From: Salvelinus alpinus
Taxonomy: Eukaryota; Chordata; Actinopteri; Salmoniformes; Salmonidae
DNA: 64,000 nucleotides
Assembly (NCBI RefSeq): GCF_045679555.1
Contig: NC_092091.1
Coordinates: 69,826,517 to 69,890,516 of the forward strand
Reading direction: 5' to 3'
In this document: piece after piece, positions 16,860 to 29,109 of the stretch
How positions within the stretch are numbered: position 1 is the stretch's first letter
How the letters are laid out: each line of letters begins with the position of its first letter
Position numbers and translations under genes: made by a program
Notes under the pieces: model-generated
Told to the model about the DNA's origin: nothing
What the model saw: the letters and a program-made list of their open reading frames with translations, nothing else
Databases searched by the model: none

Positions 16860-16960
16860 AGACATGTCTGAAGGACAGGTGAGTCTTGGGCGCCTATGTC
16901 CAGTGAACATGTCTGAAGGACAGGTGTGTCTTGGGCGCCTACGTCCAGTGATCATGTCTA
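16860..16960. repeat. 47-bp direct duplication
   Basis: The segment starting ACATGTCTGAAGGACAGGTG and continuing through TCTTGGGCGCCTA is present twice in tandem with three or so differences. Confidence 0.85.
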
Positions 16961-17631
16961 TGAGATGTTGTAATGGGAGAAATGCGGAGGGGTGGTATGG
17001 GGAAAACACTTGGAGTTTAGAATGCTGTTGTTGAAACCGTGATTCCCACTATTTACCACTATGTTTGGGCTAGTTTTTAACAGTCTGAAATGAATGGATG
17101 ATTTGAGCGATCATAAAAAAAGCCACTTTGGTGTCGAGCCAACGGTTAAATAGAGGTGATTCAGAAGAAAGCAGAAGATCAATAGGAGTTTATATGACTC
17201 TGCAAATCCCCCTTCGCTTTGTGTCTCTATTTGAAGTCTGAGAGTGAAGCACTCACTCACTTTATATCAAAGAGCTGTCATCTTCGCAGCGGCTACTGTA
17301 GATAATATTATGCTTTAGGTCTTCAGTTACCTTTTCTTCAAGGTTTCTGAGACTGAACTTCAAATACCATAGACTCCACTTTCTCTCTCCCCACTCCAAC
17401 TTTCTCAAGACGTGTTTGCGTCATAGGAAAGTTGGCACATGCGTGCATGCGGTCGGGCGGTCGGTTTCTGACGTTAAAATTGTGTTAAGTCGACTACTCA
17501 TTGAAGATGAATTAGGAAATGGATCGCCTGAGATCTGACGCTGTCGGCGCAGGATGCTGTTGATGACTCAACGTTGATGTGAAGACTGACACAAGTGGGT
17601 TGAAAACATCATCTCGTAGAAGACACTGGCC
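16961..17631. other. Intergenic, no gene seen
   Basis: Unique sequence without recognisable exon or element. Confidence 0.5.
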
Positions 17632-17746
17632 TGCGTCCCAAATGGCACCCTATTCCCTACATAGGTCTCTGGTCAAGAGTAGTGCACTATGGGCACTGGT
17701 AAAAAGTAGTGCACTATAGGGGAAATATGGTATCACTTGGGACGCA
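17632..17746. mobile_element. Fold-back MITE, GCGTCCCAAATGG family
   Basis: Palindromic element: the left end TGCGTCCCAAATGGCACC is matched in reverse complement by the right end ACTTGGGACGCA, and internal arms contain AGTAGTGCACTAT in both orientations. Related copies occur at 46751-46859 and 54423-54540. This is a common salmonid repeat (family recalled from memory). Confidence 0.85.
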
Positions 17747-18780
17747 GTCTTAGATTAAGCAGGCCAATGAGAAATTAGCTTCATGAGAAAAGACTGACAC
17801 TAACCACAGCCAACAACAAAAAACTCCAAGGCCTCTTCAGACGTCATGGCCCGGGCCGCTAACGCAAATAAACAACCGTGTGTGTGTTTGTTTGTTTGAG
17901 CGTCAATGTCACCGGGTGCGACCATGGCTCTTGGCTCGAGCCGCCGTCTCCCAGGCCCCAGAATGCCCTCCACCAATCAGATGCTTTCTCTGGCACGCTT
18001 CAGGATGACCGCAGAGGAACAAGAAAACAAACACTGGGCAAACAAACCGGGCTCGAGCCGAAGCCACCAACCCTGATGATCCCCTCATAGCAGCAGTAAG
18101 CTGAGGCAGAAGAGCGGTTCTTAGGCTTTTGTGGGAACGTTTAGATGTGGTCCCCTTTCCTTGCTCCGTACATTCAACCCTAAATCTCCCTATGACTTTT
18201 TCTTTCTTTCTCCATCTCTCTCGCTCTCTTTCTTTCTTTCCCTCCCCCCTCTTATTGTCTTTCAAACCTTACTCTCTCTCTCCTTTCCCCCTCCATCTCT
18301 CTTCCACTCTCACTCTCTCTCCCGATCTCCTCTCTCTCCCCACTCCCTCTCTCTCTCTCTGGGCCCATCTGGGCCGTCTGGTGCGGTGGGGAACGTCCCC
18401 CGTCCCTGTCCTCCCTGTCAGGGAAGCTCTGCGGGGCCCCGTGGGTACACAAAGGCAGGATTACTGCAGCTGCCAGTCACGCTAAGATCCTCAGCCAGCT
18501 CTCTGAGGGCCCAGCCTAGCGCCCGTGTCCTCCTCAAAGATCCTTGCTGCACCCCGTCACAAAGGGACGTCATTAGACCAAACACAAAAGGCCCCCCCGT
18601 CTTCTTATGGTTCTTAGGCAACAACGCAATCAGGAGGCCAAATAGCCTGATTAGGAAAGATAATACTGGTTTGTAAAGTGGGAGTGAAGGCAATGTCATC
18701 TGGTGATAATGGGGAGGAGGGAGGACATGTTGGAGGACAGCATGTTGTTTGGTTTTGCATAGAACAATGTGAAGAGTGTG
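17747..18780. other. Intergenic with pyrimidine-rich patch
   Basis: 18190-18360 is a long C/T-rich stretch (CTTTCTTTC, CTCTCTCC words). The remainder is ordinary sequence with no recognised gene. Confidence 0.5.
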
Positions 18781-18848
18781 TGTGTGTGTTTTTATGTGTG
18801 TGTGTGCGTGTGTGTGTGCGTGTGCGCGTGTGCGTGTGTGTGTGTGTG
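18776..18848. repeat. GT-rich microsatellite
   Basis: Degenerate TGTG/GCGTGTG tract directly before the 5S-derived SINE. Confidence 0.9.
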
Positions 18849-18852
18849 ATGT

Positions 18853-19102
18853 AGCCAGCAGCATACCACCCTGCATCCCACTGCTGGCTTGCCTCTGAAG
18901 CTAAGCAGGGTTGGTCCCTGGACGGGAGACCAGATGCTGCTGGAAGTGGTGTTGGAGGGCAAGTAGGAGGCATTCTTCTGGTAAAAACAAAATATATCCC
19001 AATGCCCCAGGGCAGTGATTGGGGACATTGCCGTCTTTCGGATAGCATGTTAAAAGGGTGTCCTGACTCTGTGGTCACTAAAGATCCCATGGCACTTATT
19101 GT

Positions 19103-19136
<34 letters not shown>

Positions 19137-19316
19137 AATTCCCAATCTGGCATTCATACCACCATGGTCAACTAATAATCCCCAGTTTACAATTGGCTCA
19201 TTCATCCCCCCTCCTCTCACCTGTAACTATTCCCCAGGTCGTTGGGGGAATAGTTGTGTGTTCTCAGTCAACTTACCTGGTAAAATAAGGGTTAAATAAA
19301 TGAATTCAAATAAAAT
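18853..19316 (+). mobile_element. 5S rRNA-derived SINE (OS-SINE1 type)
   Basis: The head matches a 5S rRNA gene in outline: CATACCACCCTG, then GAAGCTAAGCAGGGTTGG and GACGGGAGACC with the spacing of the internal pol III control region. A SINE body follows (ATATCCCAATGCCCCAGGGC, ATCCCATGGCACTTATTG, CCCAGTTTACAATTGG). It ends in TTCTCAGTCAACTTACCTGG plus a run of TAAATAAAT-like tail. The tail resembles the LINE 3' end at 11500, as expected if LINE machinery mobilised it. The name OS-SINE1 (a salmonid 5S-SINE) is from memory. It is not a functional 5S rRNA gene because the 5S part diverges and is fused to a long body. Confidence 0.9.
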
Positions 19317-19324
19317 AATGTGGG

Positions 19325-19400
19325 TTTTCGTTGGATCTGTTATGAGGTTGTCATGTGTTGTTATGAGGTTGCCATGCGTTGTTATGAGGTTGTCATGCGT
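19325..19400. repeat. ~23-bp tandem repeat, three copies
   Basis: GTTATGAGGTTGTCATGYGTT recurs three times. Confidence 0.8.
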
Positions 19401-19956
19401 TTTCTGTATAGTTTGTGGAGGAAGAGATTACTTACAAGTAGTTTTGGTTAGTTGAGACCAAAGTAATTAGAAGGTAAACTCGTTAAAAAGCAGAATACAA
19501 ACGTTTTAAGTGTAGTGTTCTTTAAGTGTCTTTGCCAGATAATTCCATTAAATATTTATTTAATTTAGACTGATTTAGCAATGTCAAATTATTTTATTTT
19601 CAATCAAGAAATTATTATGCACAGGCGAAAATCTAAAATAATTATTTATTAAGCTTTCTTAATTATACATTAAAAAGATTTGTTTTAATTTTAAACTTTC
19701 CAAAGAATACCTCAGTTTGTCTTGATGTTAAGGCGCTTTGAAAATACCTCTTTGTCTTTGAAAACAGTACATTTGATCTTTAAATTAATTGGAAGAATAC
19801 AAAAACAAAGTATTCCCCACCCTTTACTCTTGCACTTATCAAACGGTTAGCAATATTCCACAAGGTTCTTCTCCATGTCTGTTCTTCACAGAGCCTCGTC
19901 CATTCAAGTCAGTGTGAAGAAGCGTGGCCTATGATTTTAGAGTTGGACCTTTGAAT
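19401..19956. other. AT-rich intergenic stretch
   Basis: AT-rich unique sequence with ATTATTTATT words at 19550-19690. No gene seen. Confidence 0.55.
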
Positions 19957-21725
19957 CATCAAATCAAAGTTTATTTGTCACGTGCGCAGAATACAACAGG
20001 TGTAGACCTTACAGTGAAATGCTTACTTACGAGCCCCTAACCGACAGTGCAGCTTCAAAAAAATATGGATAAGAATAAGAGATAAAAGTAACAAGTAAAT
20101 AAAGAGGAGCAGTAAAATATAACAATATATACAGGGGGGTGCCGGTATAGAGTCAATGTGCGGGGGAACCGGTTAGTTGAGGTAGTATGTACATGTAGGT
20201 AGAGTTAATTAAAGTGACTATGCATAGATGACAACAGAGAGTGGCAGTAGTGAGGGGAGAGGGGGGCAATGTGAATAGTCTGGGTAGCCATTTGACTAGA
20301 TGTTCAGGAGTCTTGTGGCTTGGGGGTAGAAGCTGTTTAGAAGCCTCTTGGACCTAGACTTGGCGCTCCAGTACCGCTTGCCGTGTGGTAACAGAGAGAA
20401 CAGTCTATGACTTGGGTGACTGGAGTCTTTGACAATTTTCAGGGCCTTCCTCTGACACCGCCTGGTATATAGGTCCTGGATGGCAGGAATCTTGGCTCCA
20501 GCTGTAGAACCTTTTGATGATCTGAGGAACCACGCCGAACCTTTTCAGTCTCCTGAGGGTGAATAGGTTTTGTTGGGCCCTCTTCACGACTGCCTTGGTG
20601 TGCTTGAACCATTAGTTTGCTCCACTGCTCCACTGCAGTCACGTTGATGAGAATGGAGGCGTGCTCGGTACTCTTTTTCCTGTAGTCCACAATCATCTCC
20701 TTTGTCTTGATCACGTTGAGGGAGAGGTTGTTGTCCTGGCACCACACAGCCAGGTCTCTGACCTCCTCCCTATAGGCTGTCTCGTTGTTGTCGGTGATCA
20801 GGCCTACCACTGTTGTGACATTGGCAAATTGAATGATGGTGTTGGAGTCGTGCCTGGCCGTGCAGTCATGAGTGAACAGGGGCCCCAGTGTTGTGGATCA
20901 GTGTGGCGGATGTGTTGTTACCTACCCTTACCACCTGGGGGCGGGCTGTCAGGAAGTCCAGGATCCAGTTGCAGAGGGAGGTGTTTAGTCCCAGGGTCCT
21001 TAGCTTATTGATGAGCTTTGAGGGCACTATGGTGTTGAACGCTGAGCTGTAGTCAATGAATAGCATTCTCACATAGGTGTTCCTTCTGTCCAGGTGGGAA
21101 AGTGCAGTGTGGAGTGCATTAGAGACTGCATCATCTGTGGATCTGTTGGGGCAGTATGCAAATTGGAGTGGGTCTAGGGTTTCTGGGATGAAGGTGTTGA
21201 TGTGAGCCATGACTAGCCTTTCAAAGTACTTTGTGGCTACAGACGTGAGTGCTACGGGTCGGTAGTCATTTAGGCAGGTTACTTTAGTGTTCTTGGGCAC
21301 AGGCACTATGGTGGTCTGCTTGAAACATGTTGGTATTACAGACTCGGACAGGGAGAGGTTGAAAATGTCAGTGAAGACACTTGCTAGTTGGTCAGCGCAT
21401 GCTCGCAGTACACGTCCTGGTAATCCGTCTGGCCCTGCGGCCTTGTGAATGTTGACCTGTTGAAAGGTCTTACTCACATCTGCTGTGGAGAGCGTGATCA
21501 CACAGTCTTCCGGTACAGCTGGTGCTCTCATGCATGTTTCAGTGTTATTTGCCTCGAAGCAAGCATAGTAGTTTAGCTCATCCGGTACACTCGTGTCACT
21601 GGGCAGCTCTCAGCTGTGCTTCCCTTTGTAGTCTGTAATGGTTTGCAGGCCCTGACACATCCGACGAGTGTCAGAGCCGGTGTAGTACAACTCGATCTTA
21701 GTCCTGTAGACAGAATCATGTTAGT
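19957..21725 (-). mobile_element. RSg-1/L2-like LINE, 5'-truncated
   Basis: A single minus-strand non-LTR retrotransposon. Its 3' end is at about 19957 (CAAATCAAAGTTTATTTGTCA on the + strand), with a long 3' UTR (20000-20400) and reverse-transcriptase coding sequence up to about 21531 and beyond. The 3' UTR words (GGGGGTGCCGGTATAGAGTC, TTGGGGGTAGAAGCTGTT) are typical of a very common salmonid repeat. Endonuclease and N-terminal regions are missing. The family name is recalled, not searched. Confidence 0.85.
20405..21531 (-). pseudogene. LINE reverse transcriptase, inactivated
   Basis: Reverse transcriptase of a non-LTR retrotransposon, which would copy the element RNA at the nicked target site. 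The first frame (21531-20866) shows [15 protein letters not shown], the motif region [20 protein letters not shown] and motif A as [11 protein letters not shown]. It then reaches GAP and breaks: motif B (usually GAPQGCVLSP) is deleted and a stop follows. The reading frame then shifts. The segment 20860-20810 carries FANVTT where the catalytic FADDTT box should be, so both catalytic aspartates are lost. A second frame (20810-20439) holds the thumb region (NNETAYREEVRDLAVWC, NNLSLNVIKTKEMIVDYR) and then degrades. It is clearly dead. Confidence 0.9.
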
Positions 21726-21734
21726 TTGTGTTCG

Positions 21735-21930
<196 letters not shown>

Positions 21931-21973
21931 TCCACTTTGGGGCAAACTCACACCACTTTGGGGCGGTCAGCTA

Positions 21974-22510
21974 CAGATGTAGAATCTTAATTTGAATCAC
22001 CCTGTTGCAGGAGAATCAAATCAAGCTTTATTTTTACAGCACATTTCAGACATGGAATGCAACGCAATATGCTTCACAGGTAAAAACAAATACAAATAAA
22101 AGCTGAAATATTTACTACACAACAAACAAAAGAATGACAAAAAGGGAAAGCAAAGCTAAAAATATGTTTTAAGACCTCTTTTAAATATGCCCACAGTTTT
22201 GGCCCCTCTCAGGTTCTCTGGCAGGCTTTTCCAGAGGCAGGGGGCATAATAACTAAAGGCTGCCTCTCCATGCCTCTTGGTCCTAGGCTTTGGGATGCAA
22301 TGCAGGAAATGTAAAACTTGTAGTGTATTTGAGGTTTAAAAGACTTTTGAAGTTTGTAATTTCCACTTACAAACCAGATTTTCCCTTCAGAAAAATGTAT
22401 CAAACCTACAAAAATGTCCATTATAATCAACATAATAATTCACATATCCTGTTGCTGCAGGATTATTTTCCTGCTGTATCAAACTGGCTCAAATTAAGAT
22501 CCTACATCTG
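21974..22510. mobile_element. TA-flanked MITE (CAGATGTAGRATC family) with nested insertion
   Basis: Terminal inverted repeats CAGATGTAGAATCTTAATTT (left) and the reverse complement of AAATTAAGATCCTACATCTG (right), each flanked by TA (21972-21973, 22511-22512), as expected for a Tc1/mariner-type insertion. The body is interrupted at about 22015-22294 by an unrelated repeat. The same family occurs at 28910-30755. Confidence 0.9.
22015..22294. repeat. Unclassified interspersed repeat nested in MITE
   Basis: The segment from TCAAATCAAGCTTTATTTTT to TCCTAGGCTTTGGGA separates two halves of the MITE that adjoin in a copy of the family as I recall it. It contains CACATTTCAGACATGGAATG and GGCAGGCTTTTCCAGAGGC words of a salmonid repeat I cannot classify. 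Confidence 0.65.
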
Positions 22511-22551
22511 TAGACCTCTGATTCCATAGCAATAGTAAGGCAGAGGAATAT

Positions 22552-22966
22552 AAACTCAGTTGTAGACAGTTAATTGGGTACACCACCCCATTCACGAAAA
22601 TAGTTCACTCCTAAAGACAGTGAGTCACATGTCCGTGGCTTGCTATATAAAGCAGGCAGACAGGCATCGAGGCATTCAGTTACTGTTCGGTTGAACGTTA
22701 GAATGGGGAAAAACAAGTGACCTAAGCAACTTTGAGCGTAAGCAGCAGGAGTCTATGGCCACATCCTGCCTGGTGTCAGCAGTACAGGCTGGTAGCGGTT
22801 GTGTAATGGTGTGGGGAATGTTTTCCTGGCACACATTAGGTCCCTTGATACCAATCGAGCAACGTTTAAATGCCTCAAAGAGGTCAGGCTGTTCTGGAGG
22901 CAAAGGAGGGTCCGACCCGCTACTAGAAGGGTGTACCTAATAACCTGGCCACCGAGTGTGTTTATT
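22552..22966 (+). mobile_element. Internally deleted Tc1-like element
   Basis: Imperfect terminal inverted repeats: left AATTGGGTACACCACCCC, right GGTGTACCTAATAACCTGGCC reading inward. Between them lies only about 400 bp. A remnant at 22755-22940 encodes GSGCVMVWGMFSWHTLGPL, matching the catalytic-core region of Tc1-type transposases, but most of the transposase (DNA-binding domain and the final acidic residue) is absent. It is non-autonomous and dead. Exact ends are uncertain by about 10 bp. Confidence 0.8.
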
Positions 22967-24846
22967 AGTTTTACAGGAACTTATTTAAAGTGCTAATCTA
23001 TAGCTCCTCTATCGCACGCCAGGCTGCTCCTCCTACCTTTGTGAATCCACACACCCAGAATGCAACGGTATAAAGATCAAAGACTCAACTAGATTGGTGT
23101 TTCCGTCAATACTCATCAGTTATCCGTTTCTCTGGTTAGGATCCAGGGGGAATCTCTCTGACTGGATGTTATGTCTCCTGCTTCATGTCTCCTGTGTGAA
23201 CACACTCGAACACGCACACACACACTGTCCATTCCACGGCGAGCCAATTCCGACACAATCTAACAGAGTAGATGTGAGTGCTCTAAGGTTCTCTTCTTCC
23301 TCCCTTCTTCTCCTCTTCCTCCCTTCTCCTCCTTTCTCCTCCTCCTCCCTTCTTCTCATCCTCCCTTCTCCTCCTCCCTTCTTCCCCCTTCTTCTCTTCC
23401 TCCCTTCTCCACTTCCTCCCTTCTTCTCCTCTTCCTTCCTTCCTTTTTCTCCTCTTTGTTTTCTTCCTTCTTATCCTTGAATATCTTTGTCCTCATGGAG
23501 GTTCCATTGTAATCTCAGTAACCAGACAGATTACTGCGTTCACCAAAATTGTGGTCCTCTGTCTCAGTCTGAAATGGTTTTGATTAGGTGCCTGTAACTG
23601 GTGAAATATGAACATCTCACAAGCCCAGAATAACTATCTCACCAGAGTTGGACTGTTAAAACGGCATTGGCACGTTTGTGTATTTATGGGTTTTGTCTAG
23701 GAGACTTTTCCATATCAATTTTTATAATTGACTGGGGGAGCCCTTAAAACCTGAGAAGCACTCTTTAAAGGGGTAGGATTAAAGGGGTGAGCGATATAAA
23801 AATGATGCTCAAAGGCTTGGTAAAAAAAGAAGGGGAATGCCTTTAAAGTCTCCAAGTCTGAACCACTGGCAGTCCACAAAGAGAAGAAACATTCACGTGT
23901 TTTATGTCGGGGGACTTTGACTCTTTTTGTCTGAGGAAACTAGTGAGTGCTTTGAATCCGACCTCTGGAGAATTGTCCACTGTTAAATCATCGACTGGGT
24001 TCTCTTTTTCTCTCTTTCGAGGAATCTCTCTCTGTCTACACTGAATGGGCCCTTCTCAGGCATATCAAACGAAGACTGACTAAATTGGACAAAGATGAAA
24101 ACACAAGTAGGGAAATCGTTTATGAGGTGGACGCCAAGACAGAGTGACGACATAACCGTCTTGAAGAGCATGTGCAGTTAGTTACACAGGACCACCCGTC
24201 TATAGACTCAGTCCCATTTCATCACTGCCTGACTGTATTTATTTACCCATAAGCCTCTTCTTCAGTGGTCGAAGTAGACGCGGTTAAAAAAAAGAATCTT
24301 CAATAAATATTTACAGAATGCAGAATGCGTCGAGATTCCATGAAAGCGAGACGCTGGCCACATCTCACTCTCAGGGGGGATTTGTGAGTCGGCTTTAGAA
24401 GGCAGATGGCTCGGCAAGGCGAGAGAAGGAAAGAGAAGACTGTATTTCTATTTGGCACAGGATATTCTCTGGGACCTGACCAGGATTGGATCGTTGGTTC
24501 GGTTGGGACCGAGGGGGAACTTGGGCGAGGAAGGTGAGGAGAAGGGTTAGGACATTTCTCTTGGCCAGGGGTTCAGGTGTTTTCCTGGCTAGCTTACAAT
24601 CATACCCTGTCCCACACACACACACAGAAATATCACCTGTGACTGATCGCCTGGACCTCAAAGGGAGCAGGGAGGGAAAACATGACATTCTCAGTTTAGA
24701 GTCTGCCCAGAAACCAATCCCATGCAGCCACACAGAGACTGGAGTTGCCTTTGATCTCCTCAGACCCAGACCCAGAACCAACACAAACAAAACAGACACA
24801 CACACACAAATGCGTGCAAGGACTCACACACAGACGCAAATAGATG
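22967..24846. other. Intergenic with pyrimidine-rich block
   Basis: Mostly unique sequence. 23290-23475 is an almost pure C/T tract on the + strand (CTTCTTCCTCCC words). Other long frames, including 24486-25202 running into the CA tract, have no recognisable domain. Confidence 0.5.
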
Positions 24847-25720
<874 letters not shown>

Positions 25721-25724
25721 TAGA

Positions 25725-25895
25725 GAGAAGGGTTCCAAAAGGGTTCTTCGGCTGTTCTTCGGAACCCTTTTTGGTTCAAGGTAGAACTCTTTTGGGTTCC
25801 ATGTAGAACCCTCTGGAGAAGGGATTCTACCTGGAGTCAAACAGGTTTATCAAAGGGTTCTCCTATGGGGATAGCTGAAGAACGCTTTTAGGTTC
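25725..25895. mobile_element. GGGTTCT-type palindromic MITE
   Basis: Arms built of GGGTTCCAAAAGGGTTCTTC and AGAACCCTCTGGAGAAGGG in opposite orientations, with GGAACCCTTTTTGGTTC in the centre. This is a widespread fish repeat in which GGGTTC words alternate with their complement. Confidence 0.75.
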
Positions 25896-25921
25896 TAGAT
25901 AGATTGAGAGAGAGAGAGAGT

Positions 25922-26036
25922 GATTGTAATGTTTACTCTTAATTTGTATTGTTTATTTAACTTTTGTTTAATATCTATTTAACTTGCTTTGGCAATGTAA
26001 ACACATGTTTCCTATGCCAATAAAGCCCTTAGAGAG
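25922..26036 (+). mobile_element. LINE 3' terminal fragment
   Basis: TTGTATTGTTTATTTAACTT, ACTTGCTTTGGCAATGTAAAC and ATGCCAATAAAGCCCTT form the 3' terminus of the same retrotransposon whose longer copy ends at 27203. The AGAGAGAG/ACAGAGACA tract begins immediately after the tail. Confidence 0.75.
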
Positions 26037-26620
26037 AGAAAGAGAGAGATACACAGAGACATAGATATAGAGACACAGAGACATAGATACAGAGACACAG
26101 AGACATAGATATAGAGACACAGAGACATAGATATAGAGACACAGAGACAAAGATATAGAGACACAGAGACATAGATATAGAGACACAGAGACACAGAGAT
26201 ACAGATATAGATACACAGAAACATAGATATAGAGACACAGAGATACAGATATAGATACACAGAAACATAGATATAGAGACACAGAGACATAGATATAGAG
26301 ACACAGAGACACAGAGATACAGATATAGATACACAGAAACATAGATATAGAGACACAGAGACATAGATATAGAGACACAGATATACAGATATGGATACAC
26401 ATATATAGATACACAGAGACACAGAGACACAGATATAAATACACAGAGACACAGATATAGATACACAGAGACACAGATATAAATACACAGAGACACAGAT
26501 TTACTGTAGATACACAGAGACACAGATATAAATACACAAAAACACAGATATAAATACACAGAGACACAGATATAGATACACAGACACAGATTTAGATACA
26601 CAGAGACAGACAGAGAGTAC
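26037..26620. repeat. Degenerate AGACACAGAGACATAGATAT tandem repeat
   Basis: Almost 600 bp of 6-8 bp words (AGACAC, AGAGAC, ATAGAT, ATACAC) in higher-order blocks of about 20 to 60 bp. All three minus-strand frames stay open (cysteine/leucine/valine-rich), which is a composition effect. Confidence 0.95.
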
Positions 26621-26629
26621 AGAGTGGCG

Positions 26630-27203
26630 GAATACCTGACCACCGTGACTGACCCAAACTTAAGGTAAACTTTGACTATGTACAGAGTCAGTGAGCATAG
26701 TCTTGATATTGTGAAAGGCCATCATAGGCAGACCTGGCTCTCAAAAGAAGACAGGCTATGTGCACACTGCCCACAAAATGAGGTGGAATCTGAGCTGCAC
26801 TTCCTAACCTCCTGCCAAATGTATGACCATATTAGAGACACATATTTCCCTCAGATTACACAGATCCACAAAGAATTCAAAAACAAACCCCATTTTTATA
26901 AACTCCCATATCTATTGGGTGAAATACCACAGTGTGCCATCACAGCAGCAAGATTTGTGACCTGTTGCCACAAGAAAAGGGCAACCAGTGAAGAACAAAC
27001 ACCATTGTAAATACAACCCATATTTGTGTTTATTTATTTTCCCTTTTGTACTTTAACTATTTGCACATCGTTACAACACTGTTGTCATAAAATGACATTT
27101 TAAATGTCTTTATTCTTTTGGAACTTCCATGAGTGTAATTTTTACTGTTCATTTGTATTGTTTATTATCTACTTCACTTGCTTTGCCAATGTTAACATAT
27201 GAG
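26630..27203 (+). mobile_element. LINE ORF2 C-terminus and 3' UTR
   Basis: The open stretch at 26672-27010 encodes about 112 residues that look like the extreme C-terminus of a fish LINE polyprotein. It has RLCAHCPQNEVESELHF and FLTSCQMYDHIRDTYFP, giving a C-x2-C ... H-x4-C zinc-knuckle arrangement, then a lysine-rich end and stop. A 3' UTR follows, ending in ACTTGCTTTGCCAATGTTAAC. The rest of the element is absent, so this is a 5'-truncated insertion. The last region is intact enough to suggest a moderately young copy. The clade is not determined. Confidence 0.75.
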
Positions 27204-27224
27204 TGAGAGTGAGAGTAGAGAGTG

Positions 27225-27273
<49 letters not shown>
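27204..27273. repeat. (GA)n microsatellite
   Basis: GAGTGAGAGT words passing into pure GA from 27228, directly after the LINE tail. Confidence 0.95.
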
Positions 27274-27275
<2 letters not shown>

Positions 27276-27902
27276 AGTGAGTCACTATCACACTCCAGTG
27301 GCTGTGGTTGGCTCTCAATAGCCACATGGAACAGTGTGCAAGGGGAGGGTATCAAACTAAATTGGTTAATGTCAATCTATTGTGAGGGTGTGTTATGGGC
27401 AAGCTGTGGATTTGATGTCAGATAGAAAGAAAAACATACATGTTCTTGCAGGAAAACCACATACTAAACATAAACCCCATACACACACACAAACACACAC
27501 ACTCACACACAGTGGCCCAGACCTGGCTGTGTTTACTGTTTAGCCCTGGGTGTTGATGTGATGAGACACCCAGGCCGATAGCGGCTGGTCCTCGGTCCTG
27601 GAACACACACAGGGAAGAGGGGGTTGTGTGCTTGATTACAGACTGAACGGGGCCCACCTGACCCCTCAGCAGGTCAGCTATGACCCCTGACCCCGACCCA
27701 GCATGACCTAACGCAACGCTCAAGGCTTTCTCCAAAACTGCAGCCTGAAACGACCAGGCTCTGTGTGTGTGTTTTTGTTTTTGTCAGAGATTGTGTGTGT
27801 GTGTGTGTGTGCGTGTGTGTGTGCGTGTGCGCGTGTGGCTGGGTCTGCTAGGGTACAAGCAGTCACCGTCATGAATCACGTCTACAATCTACTGGCAAAT
27901 CC
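27274..27902. other. Intergenic, no gene seen
   Basis: Unique sequence with small CA (27480-27510) and GT (27793-27836) runs. No gene recognised. Confidence 0.5.
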
Positions 27903-28672
<770 letters not shown>

Positions 28673-28907
28673 TTCTGTGTGGCTGAGCCTGCTAGGGTCC
28701 CTTTGGATGTGGTGAATGTAGAGCTACAGGAAGCCACAGACACATGGAGATCTGGAGGAGAGGAGACACATTCACAGCTCCACAGCTTCTGGACATATGC
28801 CAAGGGACTGGAGAACACAGGAGGAGTCTCGCTCATAGTCACCACCTTCTGACCTGGAAAATTACAGCAGTCAAGACCACGACCCTTTCCAAACGGAGTG
28901 TGCCATG
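28673..28907. other. Short unique stretch
   Basis: No gene seen. Confidence 0.5.
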
Positions 28908-29109
28908 TACAGATGTAGGATCTTAATTTGATCACTATTTTGGTGCTGGGAATTTGCAGGAAATGCAACTTGTAGATTATTCAAGGTTTAAAAAGGCTCC
29001 TAAAAGGTGTATTTATCACTTTAAAATGTCAGACTTGATTTGCCCTACAAAACATTTCCATTAATTATAATCCACATAATAATTCACATTTCCTGTTGCT
29101 GCAGGATTA

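Noticed and set aside
18853..18960. Functional 5S rRNA gene
   Set aside because: The 5S-like part is diverged, lacks a T-run terminator and is fused to a SINE body and LINE-type tail.
25968..26643. 200-residue Cys/Leu/Val/Tyr-rich frames on the minus strand
   Set aside because: All three frames are open through a degenerate AGACACAGAGAC repeat, so the openness is compositional.
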